From Nocardia rhamnosiphila NBRC 108938 (GTDB lineage: Bacteria; Actinomycetota; Actinomycetes; Mycobacteriales; Mycobacteriaceae): a stretch of 64,000 nucleotides of DNA. The notes beneath the pieces are model-generated. The model ran no database searches, was not told the origin of the DNA, and saw only the letters and a list, made by a program, of their open reading frames with translations. Below, in pieces: positions 17,960 through 26,045 of the stretch (positions are counted from its first letter, which is position 1; each line of letters begins with the position of its first letter). The translations under genes were made by a program, and so were the position numbers. Location: positions 558,001-622,000 of the forward strand of contig NZ_JOAJ01000005.1 in assembly GCF_000720425.1 (NCBI RefSeq). Reading direction: 5' to 3'.

Positions 17960-19318
17960 TCAGCCGAGATCGGTGAGTACCCGGTCCAGCGCGGTCACCG
18001 CCTCGACGAGTTCGCCGGGTTCCACCGTCAGCGGTGGCCGGAATCTGATGCCGCGTTCGCCGGAGCCGATCATGAGCACCCGTTCGCGTTCCCGCAGCGT
18101 GGTGAGGACGGCATCGCGGAAGGCATTGTCCGACAGCGTGACAGCGCACATGAGACCGCGCCCGCGCGGTTCGGTGACCGCGGGCTGCCGCTCGGCGAGG
18201 TCACGCAGCAGATCGAGCAGCAGGTCACCCAGTTCGCCGGCCCGCGCGATGAGATCGTCGCGTTCGATGACCTCCAGGATCCGGGTGGCCCGCACCATAT
18301 CGGTGAGATTGCCGCCCCAGGTGGAATTCAGGCGCGAGGGCACCGTGAACACGGTGTCGCCGAGCTCGTCCACCCGGCCGCCGGCCATGATCCCGCACAC
18401 CTGCGTCTTCTTCCCGAAGGCCACCACATCCGGTTCCAGCCCGAGTTGCCGGTAGGCCCAGGTGCTTCCGGTGATGCCGACCCCGGTCTGCACCTCGTCG
18501 AGGACGAACAGCGCGTCGTTGGCGTGGCACAGTTCCTGGACCGCGCGCAGGAATTCCGGGCGCATATGCCGGTCGCCGCCTTCGCCCTGGATCGGTTCGG
18601 CGATGAAGCAGGCGATTCCGTGGGGCCGTTCGGTGAAGGCGCGGGCGGCCTGGTCGAGCGCACGTCGTTCCGCCGCCTCGATATCGATATCCGGACCGAG
18701 CCAGGGCGTTTCGATCCGCGGCCAGTCGAAGGCGGGGAAGCGCTCGGTTTTGACCGGGTCGGTGTTGGTCAGCGACAGTGTGTATCCGCTGCGGCCATGG
18801 AAGGCGCCGGTCAGATGCAGCACACCGCCCTCGTACCCGGGTCGCGGTGTGCGTCCGTGGAGTTCGTTGTGCCGGCTCTTCCAGTCGAAGGCGGTTTTGA
18901 GCGCGTTCTCCACCGCGAGGGCGCCACCGTCGATGAGGAACAGGTGCGGTAGGCGCGGATCGCCGAGCACCCGGACGAAGGTGTCCACGAAACGCGCCAT
19001 CTCGACCGTGTAGATATCGGAGTTGCTCGGCTTGTTCATTGCGGCCGTGGTCAATTCGGCGCGGAACCCGGCGTCCTCGGTCAGCGCGGGATGGTTCATC
19101 CCGAGTGCGCTGGAGGCGAAGAAACCGAACATGTCGAGGTAATCGCTGCCGTCGCGGGCGTCCACCAGATGGCGGCCGCGGGACGCGCGCAGATCGAGTA
19201 CCAGGTCGAAACCGTCGGCGAGCATACTGGCCGACAGGGTCTCGAACACGCGAGAGGCGGGGATGCGGCCATCTGTCCTGCCATCGCCCGTGCCGGAGTG
19301 CTCCAGTTCGATGGTCAC
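17960..19318 (-). CDS. lat: L-lysine 6-transaminase
   Basis: Lat transfers the epsilon-amino group of lysine to 2-oxoglutarate, giving 2-aminoadipate semialdehyde, which cyclises to piperideine-6-carboxylate. The 452-residue class III aminotransferase has LFVLDEVQTGVGITG, the PLP lysine in VVAFGKKTQVCG, and SRLNSTWGGNLTDMVRA, all close to M. tuberculosis Lat (Rv3290c). The start is GTG 19318; GGAG lies very close to it, so a slightly later start cannot be excluded. lrpA is upstream on the same strand and pcd, encoding the next enzyme, is divergent. Two inverted repeats in the lat-lrpA gap are likely control sites. Confidence 0.95.
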   Translation of the reverse strand: MTIELEHSGTGDGRTDGRIPASRVFETLSASMLADGFDLVLDLRASRGRHLVDARDGSDYLDMFGFFASSALGMNHPALTEDAGFRAELTTAAMNKPSNSDIYTVEMARFVDTFVRVLGDPRLPHLFLIDGGALAVENALKTAFDWKSRHNELHGRTPRPGYEGGVLHLTGAFHGRSGYTLSLTNTDPVKTERFPAFDWPRIETPWLGPDIDIEAAERRALDQAARAFTERPHGIACFIAEPIQGEGGDRHMRPEFLRAVQELCHANDALFVLDEVQTGVGITGSTWAYRQLGLEPDVVAFGKKTQVCGIMAGGRVDELGDTVFTVPSRLNSTWGGNLTDMVRATRILEVIERDDLIARAGELGDLLLDLLRDLAERQPAVTEPRGRGLMCAVTLSDNAFRDAVLTTLRERERVLMIGSGERGIRFRPPLTVEPGELVEAVTALDRVLTDLG

Positions 19319-19346
19319 ACTCCGACGGTACGGGACCGGGGACCGG

Positions 19347-19371
19347 CTTGTCAGGAAGATTTACTGACAAG
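19347..19371. promoter_or_regulatory. 8-bp perfect inverted repeat upstream of lat
   Basis: CTTGTCAG (19347-19354) and CTGACAAG (19364-19371) flank 9 bases, 28 bases before the lat start. It is a good candidate LrpA operator. Confidence 0.5.
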
Positions 19372-19372
19372 T

Positions 19373-19397
19373 CCGTAACTAATAAGAGTTGTTACGG
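19373..19397. promoter_or_regulatory. 7-bp perfect inverted repeat between lrpA and lat
   Basis: CCGTAAC (19373-19379) and GTTACGG (19391-19397) flank 11 AT-rich bases just after the lrpA stop and one base from the 19347 dyad. It could be a second operator half for lat or a weak terminator for lrpA. Confidence 0.45.
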
Positions 19398-19403
19398 TAT
19401 CGG

Positions 19404-19856
19404 CTACTTTTCGTAGAATGTCTGAAGGATTATGGTGCTCCGGGTTCGGACATTGGCCGTCGCCCGGATCTGCTGCAGCAACTGTTCCAGATGCCGCGGC
19501 GAGGCCACCCGGACCAGCAGGATGTAGCTCTCGTCGCCCGCCACCGAATGGCAGGCCTCGATCCCCGGCATGTTCTGCAGCGCCGCCGGGGCATCGTCGG
19601 GCTGAGAAGGGTCGAGAGGAGTGATCGCCACAAATGCCGACAGCAGCTGTCCCAGCGCTTCGGGATCGACGTTCGCGGTGTAGCCACGGATCACGCCGCG
19701 CGCCTCGAGCCTGCGCACCCGTGACTGCACGGCGGATACCGAAAGACTCGCCTTCTCGGCCAGATTGGACAGGGTCGCCCGTCCATCGGCCATCAGTTCC
19801 CGGATCAGCAGGCGATCGATCTCGTCCAGGGTTGGTTTTGCCGGTGTTTCCGCCAT
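19404..19856 (-). CDS. lrpA: Lrp/AsnC-family transcriptional regulator
   Basis: This 150-residue regulator has an N-terminal helix-turn-helix (LDEIDRLLIRELMADGRATL, then LSVSAVQSRVRRLEARGVI) and a C-terminal RAM ligand domain (ACHSVAGDESYILLVRVASP). It corresponds to M. tuberculosis LrpA (Rv3291c), known to bind the lat region and amino acids. The ATG at 19856 lies 6 nt after TAGCCT, so it is probably leaderless. It sits between lat and divergent pcd and is the obvious regulator of both. Confidence 0.93.
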   Translation of the reverse strand: MAETPAKPTLDEIDRLLIRELMADGRATLSNLAEKASLSVSAVQSRVRRLEARGVIRGYTANVDPEALGQLLSAFVAITPLDPSQPDDAPAALQNMPGIEACHSVAGDESYILLVRVASPRHLEQLLQQIRATANVRTRSTIILQTFYEK

Positions 19857-19862
19857 CAGCGA

Positions 19863-19868
19863 AGGCTA
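19863..19868 (-). promoter_or_regulatory. -10 element of a leaderless lrpA promoter
   Basis: On the minus strand TAGCCT is followed by 6 nt and the lrpA ATG. Confidence 0.5.
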
Positions 19869-19968
19869 ACGTAGCGGACACACCGCCGGAACACTGTTGT
19901 GAACGTTCATTCTCCGGCCGTGCCATTCGCACAGCGTATTTCGTCCGGCCGAACCCGAGGAGTTCGTG

Positions 19969-21504
19969 ATGACCGAGACCGAACAGAAGACCGTCCCCGC
20001 CGGATACGCCGGCCGGATCGGCGCGCTGCTGCGCGCACTGGAGATCGCGGACCCGGCGCACGGCGATATGTCCGTGCGCTGCCCGATCGACGGCGGGGTG
20101 CTGATCGGCCTGCGGCCCGACGGCCCCGCCGAAATCGACACCGCGATCACCGAAGCGGCCGCCGCCTTCGCCTCCTGGCGGCTGGTCCCGGCCCCGCAGC
20201 GGGCGGCCGTAGTGCGCGAACTCGCCATACTGCTGCGCCGCCACCAGGACGAACTCGCCGAACTCGTCACTCTCGAAGTGGGCAAGATCCCCGCCGAGGC
20301 GCGCGGCGAGGTCCAGGAGATGATCGATATCTGCGAGTTCGCGGTGGGGCTGTCGCGCCAGCTCTACGGGTACACGATGGCCTCGGAGCGGCCGGGCCAC
20401 CGGCTCATGGAGACCTGGCATCCGCTCGGTGTGGTCGGCGTGATCTCCGCCTTCAACTTCCCGGTCGCGGTCTGGGCCTGGAACACCGCCGTCGCGCTGG
20501 TCTGTGGCGACACCGTGGTGTGGAAACCCTCGGACCGTACCCCGCTGACCGCCCTTGCCTGCCATACGCTGCTACGCCGCGCGGCGACCGCCGCCGGGGC
20601 GGACGGCCGGATCCACCAGTTGATCCTGGGGTCCACGGACGCCGGAGTACAGCTGACCGATGACGAACGGGTCGCACTGGTCAGCGCGACGGGCTCGGTC
20701 GCCATGGGTCGCGCGGTCGGCCCGCGCGTGGCCGCCCGATTCGGCCGCTGCCTGCTGGAACTGGGCGGGAACAACGCGGCCGTGGTCGGCCCCTCCGCCG
20801 ACCTGGACCTGGCGGTCCGGGGCATCGTCTTCGCGGCCGTCGGCACCGCCGGACAGCGCTGTACGAGTCTGCGCCGGCTCATCGTGCACTCCTCGGTCGC
20901 CGACGAACTGCTGGACCGCCTGGTGCGCGCGTACCGGCAGTTGCGGGTGGGCAACCCGCTGGACCCGGGTATCCAGGTGGGGCCGCTGCACGGGCCCGGC
21001 GCCTGGGCCGGGATGTGGGACGCGCTGGCGCGCGCCCGCGGTGACGGAGGTGAAGTGTTGTGCGGCGGTGAGCGGGTCGAACCCGAGGGTGTGGGGTCCG
21101 AGGCGTACTACGCCGACCCGGCGATCATCCGGATGCCCGCCCAGACCGAGGTGGTGCGCGAGGAGACCTTCGCCCCGATCCTCTACGTCCTCACCTACGA
21201 CGATTTCGACACCGCCCTGGCTCTGCACAACGGCGTACCGCAGGGCCTGTCCTCGGCGATCTTCACCACCGACCAGCGGGAGGCCGAACGCTTCCTCGCC
21301 GCCGACGGGTCGGACTGCGGTATCGCCAACGTCAATATCGGCACCTCCGGCGCGGAGATCGGCGGCGCGTTCGGCGGCGAGAAGCACACCGGCGGCGGCC
21401 GCGAATCGGGTTCGGACGCATGGAAGGCCTATATGCGGCGCGCCACCAACACCATCAACTACTCCACCGAGTTGCCCCTCGCCCAGGGCATCCGCTTCGA
21501 TTGA
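19969..21504 (+). CDS. pcd: L-piperideine-6-carboxylate dehydrogenase (aldehyde dehydrogenase family)
   Basis: Pcd oxidises 2-aminoadipate semialdehyde, made by Lat, to 2-aminoadipate with NAD. The 511-residue protein has the aldehyde dehydrogenase motifs VISAFNFPVAVWAWN, KPSDRTPLTA, LLELGGNNAAVVGP (general-base Glu) and GTAGQRCTSLRRL with the catalytic Cys. ATG 19969 is 6 nt from GAGGAG; a GTG directly before it is an alternative. It is divergent from lrpA and forms the lysine catabolic and beta-lactam-precursor module with lat. Its 3' end is 12 bp from the convergent patatin gene. Confidence 0.94.
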   Translation: MTETEQKTVPAGYAGRIGALLRALEIADPAHGDMSVRCPIDGGVLIGLRPDGPAEIDTAITEAAAAFASWRLVPAPQRAAVVRELAILLRRHQDELAELVTLEVGKIPAEARGEVQEMIDICEFAVGLSRQLYGYTMASERPGHRLMETWHPLGVVGVISAFNFPVAVWAWNTAVALVCGDTVVWKPSDRTPLTALACHTLLRRAATAAGADGRIHQLILGSTDAGVQLTDDERVALVSATGSVAMGRAVGPRVAARFGRCLLELGGNNAAVVGPSADLDLAVRGIVFAAVGTAGQRCTSLRRLIVHSSVADELLDRLVRAYRQLRVGNPLDPGIQVGPLHGPGAWAGMWDALARARGDGGEVLCGGERVEPEGVGSEAYYADPAIIRMPAQTEVVREETFAPILYVLTYDDFDTALALHNGVPQGLSSAIFTTDQREAERFLAADGSDCGIANVNIGTSGAEIGGAFGGEKHTGGGRESGSDAWKAYMRRATNTINYSTELPLAQGIRFD

Positions 21505-21516
21505 CCGCGGCCCCGG

Positions 21517-22527
21517 TCAGCAGGGTTCGGCGGATACGGGACTGAACTCCGAGAAGAGTTCGGCCACCACGCGGCGGCCGATCTCCATACCGCGCGCCAG
21601 AATGCCGGGATCGGTTTCGACGCTGCTGATATCCGGTGACCCGGCCGGCGGGTGGACCTGGCAGGCCGTCGCACCCATCCCGGCGATCACCACGTCCTCC
21701 AGCGCCTGCTGACCCGGCCGCAGCTTCCATGCCCGGTAGGCGCCGGGGGCGATGAACCGCATATAGGTGCCGCCGACCACGTCGTGCAACCAGGGCGGCG
21801 GTGGCCGGCGTTCGTCGGCCCGCCGGGTCCGCAGGATCAGGGCGTGGGTGGCCCCGGCCTGCAGTGCGCTGCGTACCGGGACCGTTTCCGAGAGGCCGCC
21901 GTCGAAGTAGCGGCGTCCACCCAGTTCCACCGGCGGGCCGGCCAGTAACGGCAGACCGGAGGACGCCCGGAGCGCGGTCTGCAGCGTCGCCTTGTCGACG
22001 ATGAACGGATGCAGGTCCACCGGTTCGCCGGTGCGGATATCGGTGGCGATGGGATGAAAGGTGGTCTCGTTGGCCAGGATGGCGGGGAAGTCCATGGGAT
22101 GCAGCCCGTCGTACACCTTGTGCACCAGATAGTTCAGATCGAACGCGGGCCGCCCGCGCAGCATCCGGGCAGGGTCGATGGCCCGGCGCATGATCGCGGC
22201 GTCGGTCCAGGCCTTCATACCCCGTCCGGCCCGGCCGCACAGCAGCCACGCCGCATTGATGGCACCCGCCGAGGTGCCGTACACCGCGTCGAAGACCCGG
22301 GTCATGCCGAGCTGCTCCAGCGCGTGCACCATCCCGCTGGAGTACACGCCGCGGCTGCCGCCACCCTCGACGACGAGTACGAGCCGATGGCCGTCGGCCC
22401 GGCTGTCGGATGCGAAACGGCCGCGGATCACCTCCGCGACCGTCGGTTGTACTGCGCTCACCAGGTCACCATACGCCGGAGCGGGTGGCGGCAATCGGCC
22501 GCGCACCCGCTCCGGAGCAGTGTGCAT
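21517..22527 (-). CDS. patatin-like phospholipase family protein
   Basis: This 336-residue serine lipase/esterase has all patatin motifs: the oxyanion-hole loop VVEGGGSRGVYSSG (about residues 52-65), nucleophile motif GTSAG, and the catalytic aspartate in DGG (RRYFDGGLSE). It probably cleaves acyl esters of phospholipids in or at the membrane. The ATG at 22527 lacks a good ribosome site; GTG 22461 (MSAVQPTV) is an alternative. It lies just downstream of accA3 on the same strand, 61 bp away, but I have no evidence for a shared function. Confidence 0.88.
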   Translation of the reverse strand: MHTAPERVRGRLPPPAPAYGDLVSAVQPTVAEVIRGRFASDSRADGHRLVLVVEGGGSRGVYSSGMVHALEQLGMTRVFDAVYGTSAGAINAAWLLCGRAGRGMKAWTDAAIMRRAIDPARMLRGRPAFDLNYLVHKVYDGLHPMDFPAILANETTFHPIATDIRTGEPVDLHPFIVDKATLQTALRASSGLPLLAGPPVELGGRRYFDGGLSETVPVRSALQAGATHALILRTRRADERRPPPPWLHDVVGGTYMRFIAPGAYRAWKLRPGQQALEDVVIAGMGATACQVHPPAGSPDISSVETDPGILARGMEIGRRVVAELFSEFSPVSAEPC

Positions 22528-22588
22528 CTACTGTTGGCTCACCGGTCGGCATGCCTTCGCATACCGGTCGCGGCCCCAGCGGGGCGCG

Positions 22589-24376
22589 CTACTTGATCTC
22601 GGCGAGAACGGTGCCCTGGGTGATGGCCGCGCCGGCCGCCACGTTCAGTCCGGTGACCACGCCGGCCTTGTGCGCGTTGACCGGGTTCTCCATCTTCATG
22701 GCCTCGAGCACCACGATCAGATCGCCCGCCTCGACGGTCTGGCCTTCCTCGACCGCGACCTTGACCACGGTGCCCTGCATGGGGGCGGTGACAGCGTCAC
22801 CGGAGGCGGCGCCGCCGCCCGCGCCACCCCGCGTACGCGGCTTCGGCTTCTTACGCACCGCGCCACCGGCCGCGGGAGCACCCGAACCGATCGAGAACTG
22901 ACCCGGCAGCGAGACCTCGACCCGGCGGCCGCCGACCTCGACCACGACCTTCTGCCGCGGTTCCTCGTCCTCGTCGGCCGGGGCACCGCCGGTGAACGGC
23001 TCGACGGTGTTCTTCCACTCGGTCTCGATCCACTTGGTGTAGACGTCGAACGATTCGCCGTCGCCGATGAAGGCCGGATCCTCGACGATGGCCCGGTGGA
23101 ACGGGATGACCGTGGCCAGACCCTCCACGTGGAACTCGGCGAGCGCACGCCGCGCCCGCTCCAGGGCCTGGGTCCGGTTCTCACCGGTGACGATCAGTTT
23201 GGCCAGCATCGAGTCGAACTGGCCGCCGATCACGCTGCCGGCCACCACGCCGGAGTCGACGCGCACACCCGGGCCGGTCGGCTCGGAGTACGCGGTGACC
23301 GGGCCGGGGGCGGGCAGGAAGCCGCGACCGGCGTCCTCGCCGTTGATCCGGAACTCGAAGGAGTGGCCGCGCGGGGTCGGATCCTCGGTGATCTCCAGCT
23401 TCTCGCCGTTGGCGATGCGGAACTGCTGGCGGACCAGGTCGATACCGGAGGTCTCCTCGGTGACCGGGTGCTCGACCTGCAGGCGGGTGTTGACCTCGAG
23501 GAAGGAGACGGTGTCGCCCTGCACCAGGTATTCGACCGTGCCGGCGCCGTAGTAGCCGGCCTCCTTGCAGATGGCCTTGGCCGAGGCGTGGATGCGAGCC
23601 CGCTGATCGTCGGTCAGGAAGGGGGCCGGAGCCTCCTCGACCAGCTTCTGGAAGCGGCGCTGCAGCGAGCAGTCGCGGGTGCCGGCGACGATCACGTTGC
23701 CGTGCTGGTCGGCGATCACCTGTGCCTCGACGTGGCGGGCCTTGTCCAGGTACTGCTCGACGAAGCATTCCCCGCGACCGAAGGCGGCGACCGCCTCACG
23801 GGTCGCCGACTCGAACAGTTCGGGGATCTCCTCGATGTTGTGCGCGACCTTCATCCCGCGGCCACCGCCACCGAACGCGGCCTTGATCGCGACCGGCACG
23901 CCGTACTTCTTCGCGAACTCGACGACCTCGTCGGCGTTCTTCACCGGGTCCTTGGTGCCCGCGGCCATCGGTGCCTTCGCCCGCTCGGCGATATGCCGCG
24001 CGGTGACCTTGTCCCCGAGATCGCGGATGGACTGCGGCGACGGGCCGATCCAGATCAGCCCGGCGTCGAGGACGGCCTGGGCGAAGTCGGCGTTCTCGGA
24101 GAGGAAGCCGTAACCCGGATGGATGGCATCGGCGCCGGATTTGGCGGCGGCATCCAGGATCTTGTCGAAGACCAGGTACGACTCGGCAGAGGTCTGCCCG
24201 CCGAGGGCGAAGGCTTCGTCGGCGAGCTTGACGAAGGGTGCGTCGGCATCGGGTTCCGCGTAAACCGCGACACTGCCGAGGCCGGCGTCCTTGGCCGCCC
24301 GGATAACGCGCACGGCAATCTCGCCTCGGTTAGCTACGAGTACCTTCGTGATCCGCGCGCTGGCATGGCTGGGCAC
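22589..24376 (-). CDS. accA3: acyl-CoA carboxylase alpha subunit (biotin carboxylase plus biotin carrier)
   Basis: AccA3 carboxylates its own biotin with ATP and bicarbonate and serves several carboxyltransferase subunits, including AccD5, to make malonyl- and methylmalonyl-CoA. The 595-residue protein has [20 protein letters not shown] at its start, an ATP-grasp domain ([13 protein letters not shown]), biotin carboxylase active-site [15 protein letters not shown], and the C-terminal carrier domain with the biotinylated Lys in [14 protein letters not shown] 24376 has AGGAGG just upstream. The beta and epsilon subunits and the biotin ligase lie 3-8 kb away, an order shared with mycobacteria. 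Confidence 0.97.
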   Translation of the reverse strand: MPSHASARITKVLVANRGEIAVRVIRAAKDAGLGSVAVYAEPDADAPFVKLADEAFALGGQTSAESYLVFDKILDAAAKSGADAIHPGYGFLSENADFAQAVLDAGLIWIGPSPQSIRDLGDKVTARHIAERAKAPMAAGTKDPVKNADEVVEFAKKYGVPVAIKAAFGGGGRGMKVAHNIEEIPELFESATREAVAAFGRGECFVEQYLDKARHVEAQVIADQHGNVIVAGTRDCSLQRRFQKLVEEAPAPFLTDDQRARIHASAKAICKEAGYYGAGTVEYLVQGDTVSFLEVNTRLQVEHPVTEETSGIDLVRQQFRIANGEKLEITEDPTPRGHSFEFRINGEDAGRGFLPAPGPVTAYSEPTGPGVRVDSGVVAGSVIGGQFDSMLAKLIVTGENRTQALERARRALAEFHVEGLATVIPFHRAIVEDPAFIGDGESFDVYTKWIETEWKNTVEPFTGGAPADEDEEPRQKVVVEVGGRRVEVSLPGQFSIGSGAPAAGGAVRKKPKPRTRGGAGGGAASGDAVTAPMQGTVVKVAVEEGQTVEAGDLIVVLEAMKMENPVNAHKAGVVTGLNVAAGAAITQGTVLAEIK

Positions 24377-25021
24377 TGAGCCTCCTGTGTGCAATCTCTG
24401 TGTTCGCTGTGCGGGATGGGCCGCGCTTCGGCTCCGCTCCCGCGGATCGGGGTCCGCTGTCCGGCTTCCGAAGAGGATCGGATCGCTTGGTGGGCTCCGG
24501 GTCCGTGGGTTCGGATCCGCTACGCGGGCTCCGCGCCCGTGGTCGACACTATCTGTCTCGGGGCGAGTGTAGGCAGTCTGCCAACAAAGCCGGAACTCGG
24601 ATAGGGCTACCGGGCAGTAGGTCGCAGATCACAATGGGTCCGCCGGGACTATGTGGAACACTGTCCGGCCCTCGGAAGGTGCTGAGCCCGCGGCCCTCCG
24701 AGCCGGGCCGTCGGCGTGGGGTGCTGGTTGGTGAAGGCGCTGTGTTTTTTTGACGCCGCCTGCGGCGGCGCGGGGTTGAGGCCCCCTTGGTCTCGCCGTT
24801 TCGGCCTCGAGACTCGCGCCTGCGGCGCATGCGCTTCGAGGCCGAAACGGCGGGGGCGGTCGTTCGAAGGTGCGATCTCCGGTCATGCCCCGCCGGTGGC
24901 GATGGGCATACGGACCGAGGCGGGGCGGTCGTTCGAAGGTGCGGTCTCCGGTCATGCCGCGCCGGTGGCGATGGGGCATACGGACCGAGGCGGGGCGGTC
25001 GTTCGAAGGTGCGGTCTCCGG
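24377..25021. other. 645-base repeat-rich intergenic region between accA3 and sseA
   Basis: No gene is supported here. It contains the accA3 upstream region (24377-24720), one copy of the dispersed intergenic element (24731-24852) with a large hairpin, and two 69-70 bp tandem units that copy the 3' end of sseA (24853-24991). Short open frames across it translate the repeats and are not credible proteins. Confidence 0.7.
24731..24852. repeat. intergenic repeat element, copy A, with 17-bp inverted repeat
   Basis: Positions 24731-24833 match 31130-31231 almost base for base (GTGAAGGCGCTGTGTTTTT, a GC hairpin, then a long shared stretch through CTCGCCGTTTCGGCCTCG). In this copy CGCCGTTTCGGCCTCGA (24794-24810) is followed by its exact reverse complement (24836-24852), enclosing a smaller hairpin GCGCC-TGC-GGCGC (24816-24828). 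It is probably a small non-coding dispersed repeat of this genome. Confidence 0.75.
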
Positions 25022-25057
25022 TCATGCCGCGCCGGTGGCGATGGGCATACGGACCGA
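24853..25057. repeat. three tandem 69-70 bp units including the sseA 3' end
   Basis: Units start at 24853, 24922 and 24992, each with GGGGCGGTCGTTCGAAGG. The third spans the last 12 codons of sseA and 30 bases beyond; the other two repeat this downstream. They differ by only a few bases (for example an extra G in unit 2), so the duplication is recent or kept homogeneous. Confidence 0.85.
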
Positions 25058-25879
25058 ATTTCCCCATTCGGTCCAGGAGCCGTCGTAGTTGCGTACGGTC
25101 TCGCGGCCGAGCAGGTACTTCAGGACGAACCAGGTGTGGCTGGAGCGTTCGCCGACCCCGCTGTAGACGGTGACCGGGCCCGGCTCGACCGCGCCGTAGA
25201 TCTCGTCCAGTTCGGCGCGGCCGCGGAAGCGGGAGCCGGAGGTGAGGGCACTGGTCCACGGAATGTTGACGGCGGTCGGGATATGCCCGCCGCGCAGGGC
25301 CGTGCCCGGCCCGCCCTCGCCGGGATCACCCGCGTACTCGTGCGGCGAGCGCACATCGACCAGCGGGTCGCCCAGGCGGTCGAGTACCTCTTCGCGGAAG
25401 GCGCGGATCGACATATCGTCCCGCTCGACCTGCGGGTATCGGCTGCGGGACGGTTCGGGGGTTTCGAAAACGGTGTCGCGGCCCTCGCCGATCCAGGCGT
25501 CGCGGCCGCCGTCGAGCAGCCGGACGTCCCGGTGGCCGAACATGGTGAAAAGCCACAGCGCGTGCGCGGCGTGCGAGTTACCGTCATTGCCGTACAGCAC
25601 GACGGTGTCGTCGTGTTCGACGCCCTGGGAGCGCATGAGTTCGGTGAACCGCTCACCATCGATATAGTCACGGGTCACCGGGTCGTCGAGGTCGCTGCGC
25701 CAGTCGAGCTTGCTGGCCCCGGGAACATGGCCTATGCCGTAGAGGAGGACGTCGGCATTACATTCGATGATCTTCAAACCGGGCGTGCCGAGGTTTGCCG
25801 ACAGCCATTCCGTGGTTACCAAACGGTGTGGGTGAGCGTAGGAAGCGAAGGCGGGATATGGGTCCGGGGCGACGGGCAC
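25022..25879 (-). CDS. sseA: rhodanese-family protein (SseA-type) lacking the catalytic cysteine
   Basis: This 285-residue tandem-rhodanese protein matches the actinobacterial thiosulfate sulfurtransferase SseA in length and order (N-terminal YAHPHRLVTTEWLSANLG, C-terminal ERSSHTWFVL, NYDGSWTEWGN). In active enzymes the C-terminal loop reads CRIGERS or similar; here it is SGVGERS, so residue 240 is Ser (codon 25160-25162). Sulfur transfer through a persulfide should therefore be lost or changed. The last codons are duplicated twice downstream in tandem repeats. It is divergent from an HTH regulator gene, which may control it. Confidence 0.88.
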   Translation of the reverse strand: MPVAPDPYPAFASYAHPHRLVTTEWLSANLGTPGLKIIECNADVLLYGIGHVPGASKLDWRSDLDDPVTRDYIDGERFTELMRSQGVEHDDTVVLYGNDGNSHAAHALWLFTMFGHRDVRLLDGGRDAWIGEGRDTVFETPEPSRSRYPQVERDDMSIRAFREEVLDRLGDPLVDVRSPHEYAGDPGEGGPGTALRGGHIPTAVNIPWTSALTSGSRFRGRAELDEIYGAVEPGPVTVYSGVGERSSHTWFVLKYLLGRETVRNYDGSWTEWGNSVRMPIATGAA

Positions 25880-25993
25880 GTTCGGGTTCCTTCACAGGAG
25901 GCGGGCAGTGCTGACGACAGGTTCGAGCCGCACTGTGGATAGTAAGTGTGACTTGACGTGAACTTGTTGATGAGCACAGAGTCGGTGCAATGG

Positions 25994-26006
25994 GCGATTT
26001 AATCGC
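25994..26006. promoter_or_regulatory. 13-bp palindrome between sseA and the HTH regulator
   Basis: GCGATT-T-AATCGC is a perfect palindrome 40 bases before the regulator start, in the 166-bp divergent region. It is a candidate autoregulatory operator. Confidence 0.45.
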
Positions 26007-26045
26007 ACATGTCTCCGATAAAGTCTCCCCGAAGGAGGGGTGAGC

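Noticed and set aside
22178..24379. 733-residue open frame antisense to accA3
   Set aside because: It is the mirror of a highly conserved gene on the other strand, has no family likeness, and long antisense frames are expected at this GC content.
24760..24852. rho-independent terminator for accA3 or sseA
   Set aside because: The hairpin has its T-run on the wrong side in both directions and belongs to a dispersed repeat.
24853..25057. CRISPR array
   Set aside because: The units are contiguous 69-70 bp tandem copies without unique spacers, and one lies inside a gene.
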